A DNA stretch of 64,000 nucleotides from UBA8914 sp034002905 (GTDB taxonomy: Bacteria > Pseudomonadota > Alphaproteobacteria > UBA9219). Within the stretch, counting starts at the first letter, position 1, and each line of letters starts with the position of its first letter. The stretch covers positions 1 to 64,000 of the forward strand of contig JAVEZQ010000010.1 in assembly GCA_034002905.1 (NCBI GenBank), read 5' to 3'. Shown one piece after another: positions 36,333 through 44,900 of the stretch. The translations under genes and the position numbers were made by a program. The notes under the pieces are model-generated. The model made no database searches. It worked only from the letters and a program-made list of their open reading frames with translations, and was not told where the DNA came from.

Positions 36333-37559
36333 ATGACATTATATTCCGACATTGGCGACGCAACGATTGATACAGGCCCAGAAGTTTTTCGGGTGATGAT
36401 AGTTGACGATTCTGCTTTTATTCGAGGGGCTATTGCTCGTGCGATTGAGAGTGATGAGGCTTTGCGTGTTGTTTCTTCGATTCCCAATGGCGAACAGGCG
36501 ATTAGCTCCCTTCGACGCGAACCGGTCGATGTGATTGTATTGGACATCGAAATGCCGGTGATGGATGGCCTGACGGCATTGCCAAAGCTCAAGGATATCG
36601 ACGGCGGCGTTCAGATAATTATGGCCTCGACCCTTACGCAGAAGAATGCTGAAATTAGCTTAAAGGCCATGTCGCTTGGCGCGACGGATTATATTCCCAA
36701 ACCTTCAAGCGGACATGAAGTCAATGCTGCCGAAGACTTTCGTCGCGAACTTGTGGCAAAGGTAAAGGCCCTCGGTTCATTAGCGCGTCGTTCAGGTGTA
36801 CGTCCGGTTGTTCGTCCTTTTCCTACATCGGACAAGAAGCCGCTTTCGGAACAGGAAAAGGCCCATATCAAGGTTTCGCAAGATGTTGCCCGGAAGTCTC
36901 AAGAGAGACTGGTACTTGCGCATCCGCTAGGGGCCGCTGCCAAACGTCCCATCATTTTGCGGACCGAACCGATCACCAAACCGCAGGTTATCGCGATTGG
37001 CAGTTCGACGGGGGGGCCTCAGGCTTTGTTTAAAGTTATCAAGGAAATGGGAAGCGGTCTGCCTCAACCCATCGTGATTACCCAACATATGCCGCCGTCT
37101 TTCACAACGATTCTGGCAGAGCATATCACCAAACAGTGCGGTGTGGTGTGTCAGGAAGCGCGTGATGGCGAAAGGCTTGTGGCTGGGCGCTATTATATTG
37201 CGCCGGGTGACTACCACATGGTGCTGAAGGGCACAGCGGGGAATGTAGCAATAAAACTAAATCAGGATCCTCCTGAAAATTTCTGTCGTCCGTCGGTTGA
37301 TCCGATGGTACGTTCATTGGCCCCCATATTTGGACGCAACGTGCTTGTTGTCATTCTCACCGGAATGGGGGCGGATGGAACGCGTAGCTGCGAGTTGATC
37401 GTCCAGAATGGTGGCAGCGTTATCGCGCAGGATGAGGCAACTAGCGTCGTCTGGGGGATGCCGGGATCGGTGGCAACAGCAGGATTATGTTCGGCGGTTC
37501 TTCCTGTTGCGGAGATTGGCGGATTTGTGCGGAAGACCGCATTGGGGATGAGAGCATGA
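36333..37559 (+). CDS. cheB: Chemotaxis methylesterase/deamidase CheB
   Basis: A 408-residue two-domain enzyme. The receiver has VDDSAFIRGAI and Asp71 (VLDIEMPVMDG). After a linker of about 60 residues, the methylesterase domain has the catalytic Ser in GSSTGGPQALF, His in TQHMPPSF and Asp in GMGADGT. It removes methyl groups from receptor glutamates and is activated by CheA. The stop overlaps the cheR start (ATGA). The linker is longer than in E. coli CheB. Confidence 0.95.
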   Translation: MTLYSDIGDATIDTGPEVFRVMIVDDSAFIRGAIARAIESDEALRVVSSIPNGEQAISSLRREPVDVIVLDIEMPVMDGLTALPKLKDIDGGVQIIMASTLTQKNAEISLKAMSLGATDYIPKPSSGHEVNAAEDFRRELVAKVKALGSLARRSGVRPVVRPFPTSDKKPLSEQEKAHIKVSQDVARKSQERLVLAHPLGAAAKRPIILRTEPITKPQVIAIGSSTGGPQALFKVIKEMGSGLPQPIVITQHMPPSFTTILAEHITKQCGVVCQEARDGERLVAGRYYIAPGDYHMVLKGTAGNVAIKLNQDPPENFCRPSVDPMVRSLAPIFGRNVLVVILTGMGADGTRSCELIVQNGGSVIAQDEATSVVWGMPGSVATAGLCSAVLPVAEIGGFVRKTALGMRA

Positions 37560-38473
37560 AACCCGAGGATTTTGATCTTTTTTCGACTCTGGTTAAGCAA
37601 CGGTCTGGTCTGGTCCTGACAAAAGACAAGGCTTATTTGTTGGAATCGCGCCTGACGCCTGTTGCACGAAAATGGAATTTGAAAACCATTGAAGAATTGG
37701 CACAGGCAGTCCGTACAAAGCGTGAAGAGCAAGTTCTGCACGATATCACCGAAGCGATGACGACCAACGAGTCCTTCTTTTTCCGGGATTCAAAACCTTT
37801 TGATCAGTTTAGAAAGGTTTTGTTGCCTGAGCTTCTGCGCACGCGTGATTCAAAGAAACAGTTTCGGATATGGTCAGCAGCTGCTTCAAGCGGACAGGAA
37901 GCCTATTCTTTGGCTATGATCTGCAGGGAAGAAGCTGCGCGCCTTCAGGGATGGAAAGTTGACATTCTTGGCACAGACCTTTCCAATGAAATGATTGAAC
38001 GGGCCAAGAGCGGGATTTATTCCCAGTTTGAAGTGCAGCGCGGATTACCCATTTCCTTGTTGATGAAGTACTTTTCCCAAATCGGGACGGATAAGTGGCA
38101 GCTTAATGAAACGATCCGTTCGATGGTGCAATACAAGCCCGGGAATTTGCTCGTGGAATTCGGACCTGTTGGCACTTTTGACGTGATTTTTTGCCGCAAT
38201 GTTTTGATCTATTTTGACCAACAGACAAAGGCCCGTGTTTTGGAGGCACTAAGTCATGTTATGGCTCCAGATGGAGTCCTCTTCCTTGGTGGTGCGGAAA
38301 CAGTTCTAGGCGTGTCGGACAAGTTCAAGCCGCTTGATACTGAACGCGGCATGTATGTGCTTGCAAACAGGCCTGAAACAGGCATGCTCTCCAAGGGGAG
38401 CTCAGTCGTTGGTGTCGAAGTTGCTACGCGAGTTCCTATGGCTGCGGTTGGCGGTCAGATAATGACGAGCTGA
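37556..38473 (+). CDS. cheR: Chemotaxis methyltransferase CheR
   Basis: A 305-residue SAM-dependent enzyme that methylates receptor glutamates. The helical N-terminal domain (DFDLFSTLVKQRSGLVL) precedes the class I fold with WSAAASSGQEAYSLAM, GTDLSNEMIERAKSGIY and FDVIFCRNVLIYFD. The last 30 residues are a weakly conserved tail. ATG 37556 was chosen because it overlaps the cheB stop and matches the family start. It ends seven bases before the convergent fusion gene. Confidence 0.95.
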   Translation: MKPEDFDLFSTLVKQRSGLVLTKDKAYLLESRLTPVARKWNLKTIEELAQAVRTKREEQVLHDITEAMTTNESFFFRDSKPFDQFRKVLLPELLRTRDSKKQFRIWSAAASSGQEAYSLAMICREEAARLQGWKVDILGTDLSNEMIERAKSGIYSQFEVQRGLPISLLMKYFSQIGTDKWQLNETIRSMVQYKPGNLLVEFGPVGTFDVIFCRNVLIYFDQQTKARVLEALSHVMAPDGVLFLGGAETVLGVSDKFKPLDTERGMYVLANRPETGMLSKGSSVVGVEVATRVPMAAVGGQIMTS

Positions 38474-38479
38474 GGTAAT

Positions 38480-40252
38480 TTAGCTTTTCGTTAGCGTCTT
38501 ACACTCCCACGCAATATTGCTGCGAGCCTGACGGTCGTATTTGCGTTGGAAGGGTGCCGTAATATAGATGCCCGTTCTGTCCAGCCATTGCAGAAACTCG
38601 CGCCGACCTTTGCGCCAGCTCTCGTCGGTTGCCCATCCGTATTCGCGACGCATATTCTGTGCCGTTTGAATATAGTCTTTGCGGCTTTGGGCGAAGAGAA
38701 GCATATCAATGTCATGCATAATGCGTTGATCTTCGGTTTCAGGTGGGATAACGCCGTGCTTCGAGGACAAAATGATTGGGCCGCTCCGGTCCGTTAGAGA
38801 GGGGGAAATCCCCCATTTCCTCACAAAGTTATGCATAACCTCGACGCTGTCTTCTTCGTTCGTCTGGCTTTGCGCGTTATAGGCTGAATCATGAAGGAGC
38901 CATGCAAGCACGGTTGCGTCGGGATCAGCTAAATCTCGCATGGAATCCTTCAAGGGACGCAGGCCGCTCACGATATGAAACAGATTGTGTTGCAGGCGGT
39001 CATTGTCATTGTAAAACCCAACCACTTCTTTATAAGCTTCGGCCGGGTTATAGGCTTGTACTTGTTTCAGGAAGGCCGTAATGCGCAACTCGCCAAAAAG
39101 GTCGACCGTTTCAAGCATATCCTCAAAGGCTTGCTCAACCATGTCAGTAGATGTGCCATGGCACGCTTTGAAGCGGTGGAGCGTACCATAGCGCTCGGCG
39201 GTTTGCGCCTCGCGGATCATGGTTTCTTTGACAAGCGTTGTTGACGGCGATTTGAGACGACGCTCAATCTGTTCGGAGGTCAGTCCTTCAAACGTTGATA
39301 GATTATGCTTAAGGGTTTCGCGTGTTGCATCAACTAAAAGAACGTTGTTATGGCACAGAAAAAGCTTATTCGTCTCTGCCAGCATGGATCCATCAAGAAG
39401 AAATAGGCCTTTTTGGCTCATAAACATATCCTTGGCACGTAAAAGGAGAGTGTCATGGATAAGATCGTTGAGAACGCGCCTCTTGTGCGGTGACTCATAC
39501 AGAATGCGTCCCAGCGCTTGCCGATTGATCGACCCATCGGGCTGTTTGAGTCGAGAGCCAAAGGTTTCGGCAATTTGTTTGCGGATGTCTTGGAAAAGGG
39601 GTTCGGATTCATGGCCGATAATCCCATTAAAAAGCCGATCGAGCTCAATATGAACGACGGGTATTCCGCGCTGTTTGCCTAATACGACAAATTGCTTGCA
39701 AAGCCATGATTTGCCCCCACCATCGATTCCGGTGATGCCATAGAAATATTGCCCCATTTTGCGAGCTTGTACAGCGTGGATTGTAGAGAGCGGCGCTTCG
39801 TTATAGGCGTAGCCGGCATGTTCGATAAGGTTTTTGACTGATGAAGAGCTAACTCTACGGAATGCCTCTAGAGAAGGGCTGTATAAAACGGTGATTTGGC
39901 TGCTCAGTCTGTTTTGAGAAAGGCCGTAATCATCTTGTGTCAGTGCAACGGTAAAATCGTTTACATTTCGCAGGCCGCGCACAAGAAACTTAAGACCATT
40001 GCGCACCATATAGTCAACAATCATGCCGGAATAGGACGTTACGGAAACATTCTTTAAATGGCTGAGCGCACGGCGCGCCAGAAGTTCGCGTTCGGCAAGT
40101 GAAAAAATATAGGATTTGCTTTTATTCGTGCCCATCCCGACAATCAGATGAGGGAAGGTTTTTGCCATGCTTTCAATAGTCCTGACATGCCCGAGCGTAA
40201 TGGCATCAAAGCTGCCCGGGAAAATGGCGGTCTTTTGAGGATAGGTCTTCAT
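38480..40252 (-). CDS. Three-domain fusion: CoaD-like PPAT, CoaE-like DPCK and COG4339-like HD domain
   Basis: A 590-residue fusion. Residues 1-165 match phosphopantetheine adenylyltransferase: FPGSFDAITLGH, LVRGLRNVNDF and VSSSSVKNL. Residues 168-370 match dephospho-CoA kinase: P-loop GIDGGGKS near 172-180, then FGSRLKQPDG, INRQALGRILYE and LNDLIHDTLL. Residues 385-590 match COG4339 HD hydrolases: QHNLFHI near 422, LLHDSAY near 452, TNEEDS, and the family end YDRQARSNI. The first two domains would make CoA from phosphopantetheine, in the order seen in animal CoA synthase. The HD domain's role is unknown. ATG 40252 matches the CoaD start; a TTG 60 bases upstream gives an unlike extension. It follows dxs by 94 bases. 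Confidence 0.85.
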   Translation of the reverse strand: MKTYPQKTAIFPGSFDAITLGHVRTIESMAKTFPHLIVGMGTNKSKSYIFSLAERELLARRALSHLKNVSVTSYSGMIVDYMVRNGLKFLVRGLRNVNDFTVALTQDDYGLSQNRLSSQITVLYSPSLEAFRRVSSSSVKNLIEHAGYAYNEAPLSTIHAVQARKMGQYFYGITGIDGGGKSWLCKQFVVLGKQRGIPVVHIELDRLFNGIIGHESEPLFQDIRKQIAETFGSRLKQPDGSINRQALGRILYESPHKRRVLNDLIHDTLLLRAKDMFMSQKGLFLLDGSMLAETNKLFLCHNNVLLVDATRETLKHNLSTFEGLTSEQIERRLKSPSTTLVKETMIREAQTAERYGTLHRFKACHGTSTDMVEQAFEDMLETVDLFGELRITAFLKQVQAYNPAEAYKEVVGFYNDNDRLQHNLFHIVSGLRPLKDSMRDLADPDATVLAWLLHDSAYNAQSQTNEEDSVEVMHNFVRKWGISPSLTDRSGPIILSSKHGVIPPETEDQRIMHDIDMLLFAQSRKDYIQTAQNMRREYGWATDESWRKGRREFLQWLDRTGIYITAPFQRKYDRQARSNIAWECKTLTKS

Positions 40253-40346
40253 GTGCTTGATCGATATGCCCTTTGGGGGGGAACGGCTATGATCATTGCA
40301 AAGCCAGTGCAAATCATCAATTAACTAGTATAGGCAATAATTTTGC

Positions 40347-42287
40347 TTAAGCCCTTGCCAAGATCTCTTTGACCTCGGCTTCGCTTTGGCCAAGGGCGGT
40401 GAGGGCATTGGCAACGATATGTTTGGCGTTCAGCTTGGCTTCGTCATACTGCTTGCGTTGGGTATCGTGGGGTTGGAAGAAGTCCGGCAGAGTCATGGCG
40501 CGGATCTTCAGGCCATGATCCATTGCGCCACTGTTGGCGAGATGATGTAGGACATAGCTACCGAACCCACCGATCGAACCTTCCTCAATCGTGATGATGA
40601 CTTCGTGGCTCTTGGCAAGGCGTGTGATCATCTCGACATCTAGCGGCTTGGCAAAGCGCATATCGGCAATCGTGGTGCTGAGGCCACGTGCATCCAATTC
40701 CTCGGCGGCCTTGCGGCATTCGTCCATACGGGTGCCGAGGCACAGCAGGGCAATCTTGGAGCCTTCCTTGACGATACGACCCTTACCAATTTCAAGCGGT
40801 GTGCCTCGTTCGGGCAGGTCAAGGCCAATGCCATTCGCACGTGGATAGCGCAGTGCCGTTGGGCCATCATCAAAGGCGGCAGCTGTCGCGACCATGTGCA
40901 TCATTTCGACTTCGTCGGATGGCGCCATCACAACGATATCGGGCAGGCAGCCCATAAAAGCAATGTCATAGGAGCCCGCATGCGTGGCACCGTCGGCGCC
41001 AACAAGACCGGCACGGTCCAGCATTAGACGGACGGGCAGTTTTTGTAAAACGACATCATGCATGACTTGGTCATAGGCACGCTGCATAAAGGAGGAATAG
41101 ATGGCGCAGAAAGGCTTAAACCCTTCACAAGCCAGACCAGCGGCAAAAGTTACCGCATGTTGTTCGGCAATGCCGACATCGAACAGGCGATTGCTAAAGC
41201 GATTGCCAAAGAGGTCGAGGCCTGTCCCCGCAGGCATTGCAGCAGTGATGGCGACGATCTTGTCGTCATGCTCGGCTTCCTTGATCAGGGCATCGGCAAA
41301 AACACGCGTGAAGGATGGTGGCGCGTTCTTGGGTTTGTCCTGAGCCCCCGTAACAATGTTGAACTTGGTCACGCCATGCATCTTGTCCGGCGCGCTGGTA
41401 GCTGGCGCGTAGCCATGGCCTTTTTCCGTCACGATATGGATCAAAACGGGCCCACCTTGTGGATCGTCGCGGACATTTTCCAGAACAGGGATCAAATGCT
41501 CAAAGTTATGGCCGTCAATGGGGCCGACATAATAAAAGCCCATCTCTTCAAACAACGTCCCGCCGGTCACGAGACCACGCGCATAATGTTCGGCCTTGCG
41601 AGCCGCTTCTTTCAGCGGACGAGGGAAGATGCTGGTAAACTCTTTGCCGATATGGCGCAGCTTACGATATTCCTTGGATGACGCGATGCGCGAGAGATAA
41701 GAGCTAATCGCACCTGTCGGCGGTGCAATCGACATGTCGTTATCGTTCAGGATGACGATAAAACGCGTATCCATTGCCCCAGCATTGTTCAGCGCTTCAT
41801 AGGCCATGCCTGCGCTGATCGAGCCATCGCCGATCACGGCGATCACGTTATTCTTTTTTTGGTTGAAGTCGCGTCCAACGGCAAAACCAAGCGCGGCGGA
41901 GATTGAAGTCGAACTGTGTCCCGCGCCAAACGGGTCGTATTCGCTTTCGCTGCGCTTTGTAAAGCCGGAGAGTCCTCCGCCTTGACGAAGTGTGCGAATC
42001 CGATCACGCCGTCCTGTCAAAATTTTATGGGGATAGACTTGATGGCCGACATCCCAAATCAGCGTATCGTCGGGCGTGTTAAAGACGTAGTGCAGGGCGA
42101 CGGTTAGTTCAACAACGCCAAGGCCTGATCCAAAATGCCCGCCTGTGCAGGAGACGGTATCAATGACTTCGGCGCGCAACTCGTCGGCCAACTGCTGCAG
42201 TTGGTCGGCTTTCAATTTGCGCAAGGACTGCACGTCCGGGACGGTGTCCAGCAAAGGTGTTTCCGGGCGACGGGGTGGATTGGTCAC
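40347..42287 (-). CDS. dxs: 1-deoxy-D-xylulose-5-phosphate synthase
   Basis: First enzyme of the MEP isoprenoid pathway and a source of precursors for thiamine and pyridoxal phosphate. The 646-residue thiamine-diphosphate enzyme has WDVGHQVYPHKILTGR, GDGSISAGMAYEALNNAG (cofactor motif), GIAEQHAVTFAAGLA and the Asp-rich RAGLVGADGATHAG block. The start is a GTG at 42287 because GAGGAG lies six bases before it; an in-frame TTG at 42305 sits ahead of that site. The CoaD-CoaE-HD gene follows on the same strand. Confidence 0.95.
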   Translation of the reverse strand: MTNPPRRPETPLLDTVPDVQSLRKLKADQLQQLADELRAEVIDTVSCTGGHFGSGLGVVELTVALHYVFNTPDDTLIWDVGHQVYPHKILTGRRDRIRTLRQGGGLSGFTKRSESEYDPFGAGHSSTSISAALGFAVGRDFNQKKNNVIAVIGDGSISAGMAYEALNNAGAMDTRFIVILNDNDMSIAPPTGAISSYLSRIASSKEYRKLRHIGKEFTSIFPRPLKEAARKAEHYARGLVTGGTLFEEMGFYYVGPIDGHNFEHLIPVLENVRDDPQGGPVLIHIVTEKGHGYAPATSAPDKMHGVTKFNIVTGAQDKPKNAPPSFTRVFADALIKEAEHDDKIVAITAAMPAGTGLDLFGNRFSNRLFDVGIAEQHAVTFAAGLACEGFKPFCAIYSSFMQRAYDQVMHDVVLQKLPVRLMLDRAGLVGADGATHAGSYDIAFMGCLPDIVVMAPSDEVEMMHMVATAAAFDDGPTALRYPRANGIGLDLPERGTPLEIGKGRIVKEGSKIALLCLGTRMDECRKAAEELDARGLSTTIADMRFAKPLDVEMITRLAKSHEVIITIEEGSIGGFGSYVLHHLANSGAMDHGLKIRAMTLPDFFQPHDTQRKQYDEAKLNAKHIVANALTALGQSEAEVKEILARA

Positions 42288-42477
42288 GTCAAGCTCCTCA
42301 GACAAACAAAGAATATCCCAAAGGGAAAAAGAGACTCTCGGGATAGCACTTTTTTAGTGTAAAACGAAAGCATTAGCCCCGAAACGGGGGGAGATGCAAG
42401 CCATCCGTTACTTTCGCGCAACAGGTTCCCTGTATATTTGCAACGCAATATGTTGATTTTATAGAGGATCTAATGGA

Positions 42478-43086
42478 TTGAGGGCGTTAACCAAAGAGCC
42501 GATACTTATTGAGCATGTATTAGTCGCGAGCTATTATCTTTCAAAGTACGAGTTATTATTTTCCAAAATTATTGAGAAGAAGAGCGTGAGTAACTCCATG
42601 GTTAAGAAACAACGAAATTTTGAGCAGCATGATTTAGTCAAACACGATTTTGCCAACGAGATCACATTCTGCTACTGGCAAATCGGGCAATACTTGTCCT
42701 CTCACCAGATGGATGAAAAGAAATTGTCGAGCGATTCTACCTTCTGGGCAGCCATAAGGTATGCACGGATGAGCGCCCCTCGTGAGATTCGCACGCTTGG
42801 TCAACGATATATAGACCCCAAATCAACCCAGCATTTTTTTCTTGAGGGACATCCTATGGGGGTAGGGTTTCTGGAGTGGTATGACCAGAATCCTAAATAT
42901 GTCGAGAAGCTTGACAGGTTAGTTTGCACGTTAAATGAAACCGAGTCACCACGCGAATTTCGAAAGGCATGGAATACGCTTATGGATGAAATCACGCATA
43001 AGCCCGAAGCCGTGCACTTCTCCGGCCCGACGCGCAAGCCTCGTGCGCACAGTTTGAGGTCAACACAAATTCACGCTCAGATATAA
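42478..43086 (+). CDS. Hypothetical protein, AT-rich
   Basis: I do not recognise this protein (up to 202 residues). It is basic and polar, with the sequence FANEITFCYWQIGQYL in the middle and a Lys/Arg/Pro-rich tail. There is no signal peptide or membrane segment. The start is uncertain: TTG 42478 lies ten bases after AGAGGA; GTG 42586 and ATG 42598 are also in frame. The ribosome site is better placed for ATG 42473, which would encode only two residues before TGA. Codon use is more AT-rich than neighbouring genes, suggesting transfer. Confidence 0.5.
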   Translation: MRALTKEPILIEHVLVASYYLSKYELLFSKIIEKKSVSNSMVKKQRNFEQHDLVKHDFANEITFCYWQIGQYLSSHQMDEKKLSSDSTFWAAIRYARMSAPREIRTLGQRYIDPKSTQHFFLEGHPMGVGFLEWYDQNPKYVEKLDRLVCTLNETESPREFRKAWNTLMDEITHKPEAVHFSGPTRKPRAHSLRSTQIHAQI

Positions 43087-43103
43087 GTGCAATGCAACCT
43101 TGA

Positions 43104-44270
43104 TCAGCCGTTTTTAAGGGAAAGAACAACTGACGCCAGTCTCTCATAATCTCTGCGTTCGTTATAGATTTGCGCCATAAAGCGAAGCCACATGCGATTC
43201 TGCGCGATGAGGGGAACGGAGGTCATAACTCTATGCTTCAGCCAAAGATCGTTTTGGCAAGCCTCGCGTCCTTTGTCGGTTAGCGGGTAGGGCGTGCTCT
43301 CTGGCAAGGGCACGATGACAGCGCTGCCGATCATGCTGTCGGGTGTTTCATTTTTGAATCCCCACGCGTCCTCGACGATTTTCAGTCCTTCGCGAATTAA
43401 AGCGTGATTGTGCTCGCGCACCTTCGCCTCGCCAAAGTGATCCATAAAAGCATAGGCCGCTGGTACGCTCATCCATGGCGATTGATCGTTTGTGCCTGTC
43501 CATTCGAAGCTGTCGGGGAAAGGCTTTTCGACTTCCCAAGAGAGAATGGTCGACACCAAGCCTTTTTGCTTGTCCGGCGCGGCCCAGAGAAAGCCGCAGC
43601 CGCGCGGCGCAAAATACCATTTATGCATGTTGCCGACATACCAATCGGCGCCGATATCTTGCAGGTTGAGGGAGACGTTTCCAGGGGCCTGCGCACCATC
43701 AACAAGAGAAAGAACCCCGCGTTTGCGGCAGAGTTGCACCATTTCCTTGATGGGGAGTACCAAGGCGGTGGCTGAGGTAACATGATCGAGTAACGCTAAT
43801 TTTGTGTTCTGTGTGATTGCTCGATCAAGGGCCGCAACACATTCCTCGGGACAGGGGTGAGGGAAGCTCAGAGGGATGAGGGTAACCTTGCAGCCTTGCG
43901 GTTCGACAATGCGTTTAGCCGCCATGTGAAGTGCCCCATAGACATAGGACGTCACAAGGATTTCATCACCGGGTTTAAAGGTCAAAGACCGCAAGACCGC
44001 GTTCACCCCATCCGTTGCATTTTGTACGATGGCGACGTCTTTTCCCTCGGCACCAAAACGTTGTGCTGTTTGATGTGCGACGTCGCGCCATATTTGTCGG
44101 CCCTTTTGAAAGGAAGAGGCGTAATACATGTCGGGGGCGTGCTCAATCTCGCGCAAGATGTTGCATCTGGTCTCGACAACCTCTTTGGGACATGTCCCAA
44201 AACCGCCCTGATTAAGATATGCGCATCCTTTTTCAAGGAAAAAAGCGTCTTTGATATTTGGCTGGATCAT
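43104..44270 (-). CDS. Class V aminotransferase, isopenicillin-N-epimerase-like
   Basis: A 388-residue PLP enzyme of the cysteine desulfurase/epimerase superfamily. It begins LEKGCAYLNQGGFGTCPK, the usual start of this branch. QNATDGVNAVLRSL binds the cofactor phosphate, LVDGAQAPGNV contains the Asp that contacts the pyridine nitrogen, and the Schiff-base lysine is in GNMHKWYFAPRGCGFLW. The substrate cannot be assigned. Penicillin biosynthesis is unlikely, since no other such genes are present. It converges on the AT-rich hypothetical gene and is followed upstream by a tRNA gene. Confidence 0.88.
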   Translation of the reverse strand: MIQPNIKDAFFLEKGCAYLNQGGFGTCPKEVVETRCNILREIEHAPDMYYASSFQKGRQIWRDVAHQTAQRFGAEGKDVAIVQNATDGVNAVLRSLTFKPGDEILVTSYVYGALHMAAKRIVEPQGCKVTLIPLSFPHPCPEECVAALDRAITQNTKLALLDHVTSATALVLPIKEMVQLCRKRGVLSLVDGAQAPGNVSLNLQDIGADWYVGNMHKWYFAPRGCGFLWAAPDKQKGLVSTILSWEVEKPFPDSFEWTGTNDQSPWMSVPAAYAFMDHFGEAKVREHNHALIREGLKIVEDAWGFKNETPDSMIGSAVIVPLPESTPYPLTDKGREACQNDLWLKHRVMTSVPLIAQNRMWLRFMAQIYNERRDYERLASVVLSLKNG

Positions 44271-44304
44271 TTTTCCCTCGTGCGTATCGGGGGCAAAGCA
44301 AGTA

Positions 44305-44381
44305 TGGTGGGCCCGGTAGGACTTGAACCTACGACCAATCCGTTATGAGCGGACCGCTCTAACCAACTGAGCTACAGGCCC
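44305..44381 (-). tRNA. tRNA with anticodon CAT, probably tRNA-Ile2
   Basis: A 77-nt cloverleaf including an encoded CCA. Acceptor GGGCCTG pairs with CGGGCCC, the D-arm GCTC/GAGC is intact, and the anticodon stem GTCCG/CGGAT closes loop CTCATAA. The TTGGTCG variable region and G27-T43 pair resemble E. coli ileX rather than elongator or initiator Met, so it is probably the Ile tRNA whose wobble C becomes lysidine through TilS. Elongator Met cannot be fully excluded. Confidence 0.9.
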
Positions 44382-44695
44382 TTGCCAATGTGTGGCAGAC
44401 AGTCTTGATAGACTATTTTCGAGAAAAAAGGAAACCCCTTTCTGTCTTAAAAAACGCGTCCGAGAATGGAAGCAGGGAGCGTCGAAATATCTTTACGATT
44501 CGTTAGGGATTATCATGAGATATAGAATTTACCACCATGTTATGAGTCGGGGGACTGAAGGAATAAGGTGTTCATCTTGTTCCAAATCAAGCATCCTGAG
44601 GCAGCAACATTGCGGTGCCAGAGGCGAGGTTGGCGTTATAGTTAATGCGCTTCTGACGAACCTCACTTGATACATATCTTGTTAAGGAGATCACA
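44382..44695. other. Intergenic region before the H1-like gene
   Basis: A 314-bp gap between the leftward tRNA and the rightward histone-H1-like gene. It should contain both promoters. I saw no other gene, repeat or strong hairpin. Confidence 0.5.
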
Positions 44696-44797
44696 ATGCC
44701 TGTAGCAAAAAAGAAAGCCCCGGCTAAGAAAGCAGCTCCGGCCGCGAAGAAAAAAGCCCCAGCAGCCAAGAAGCCTGCTGCGAAGAAGAAGAAGTAA
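44696..44797 (+). CDS. Tiny histone-H1-like Lys/Ala-rich protein
   Basis: A 33-residue protein composed almost only of Lys, Ala and Pro, with repeated AAKK and KAPA units and ending in four lysines. It resembles the C-terminal tail of histone H1 and bacterial H1-like or AlgP-type proteins, so it probably binds DNA or RNA non-specifically. The ribosome site is strong (AAGGAGA five bases before ATG 44696). A long-loop terminator follows. Short length makes homology searches unreliable. Confidence 0.7.
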   Translation: MPVAKKKAPAKKAAPAAKKKAPAAKKPAAKKKK

Positions 44798-44836
44798 TGG
44801 GTGCCGCGCGGTAACGCGCAGCATCGTTCTTTTAAA

Positions 44837-44887
44837 AACCCCCGCCCCAAGGCCACGCGTTTGCAGGTCGATAAGGCGGGGGCTTTT
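44837..44887. terminator. Bidirectional terminator with long loop
   Basis: An eight-base GC stem (CCCCCGCC 44839-44846 with GGCGGGGG 44875-44882) encloses a 28-base loop. CTTTT follows on the plus strand and GTTTTT on the minus strand. It would end the H1-like gene rightward and the MFS gene leftward. Confidence 0.7.
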
Positions 44888-44900
44888 CGTTGGAGCTCGT

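Noticed and set aside
44587..44856. A Phe/Ala-rich minus-strand frame opposite the H1-like gene
   Set aside because: It is the mirror of the AAG/GCC codons of the plus-strand gene, which has the ribosome site and terminator.
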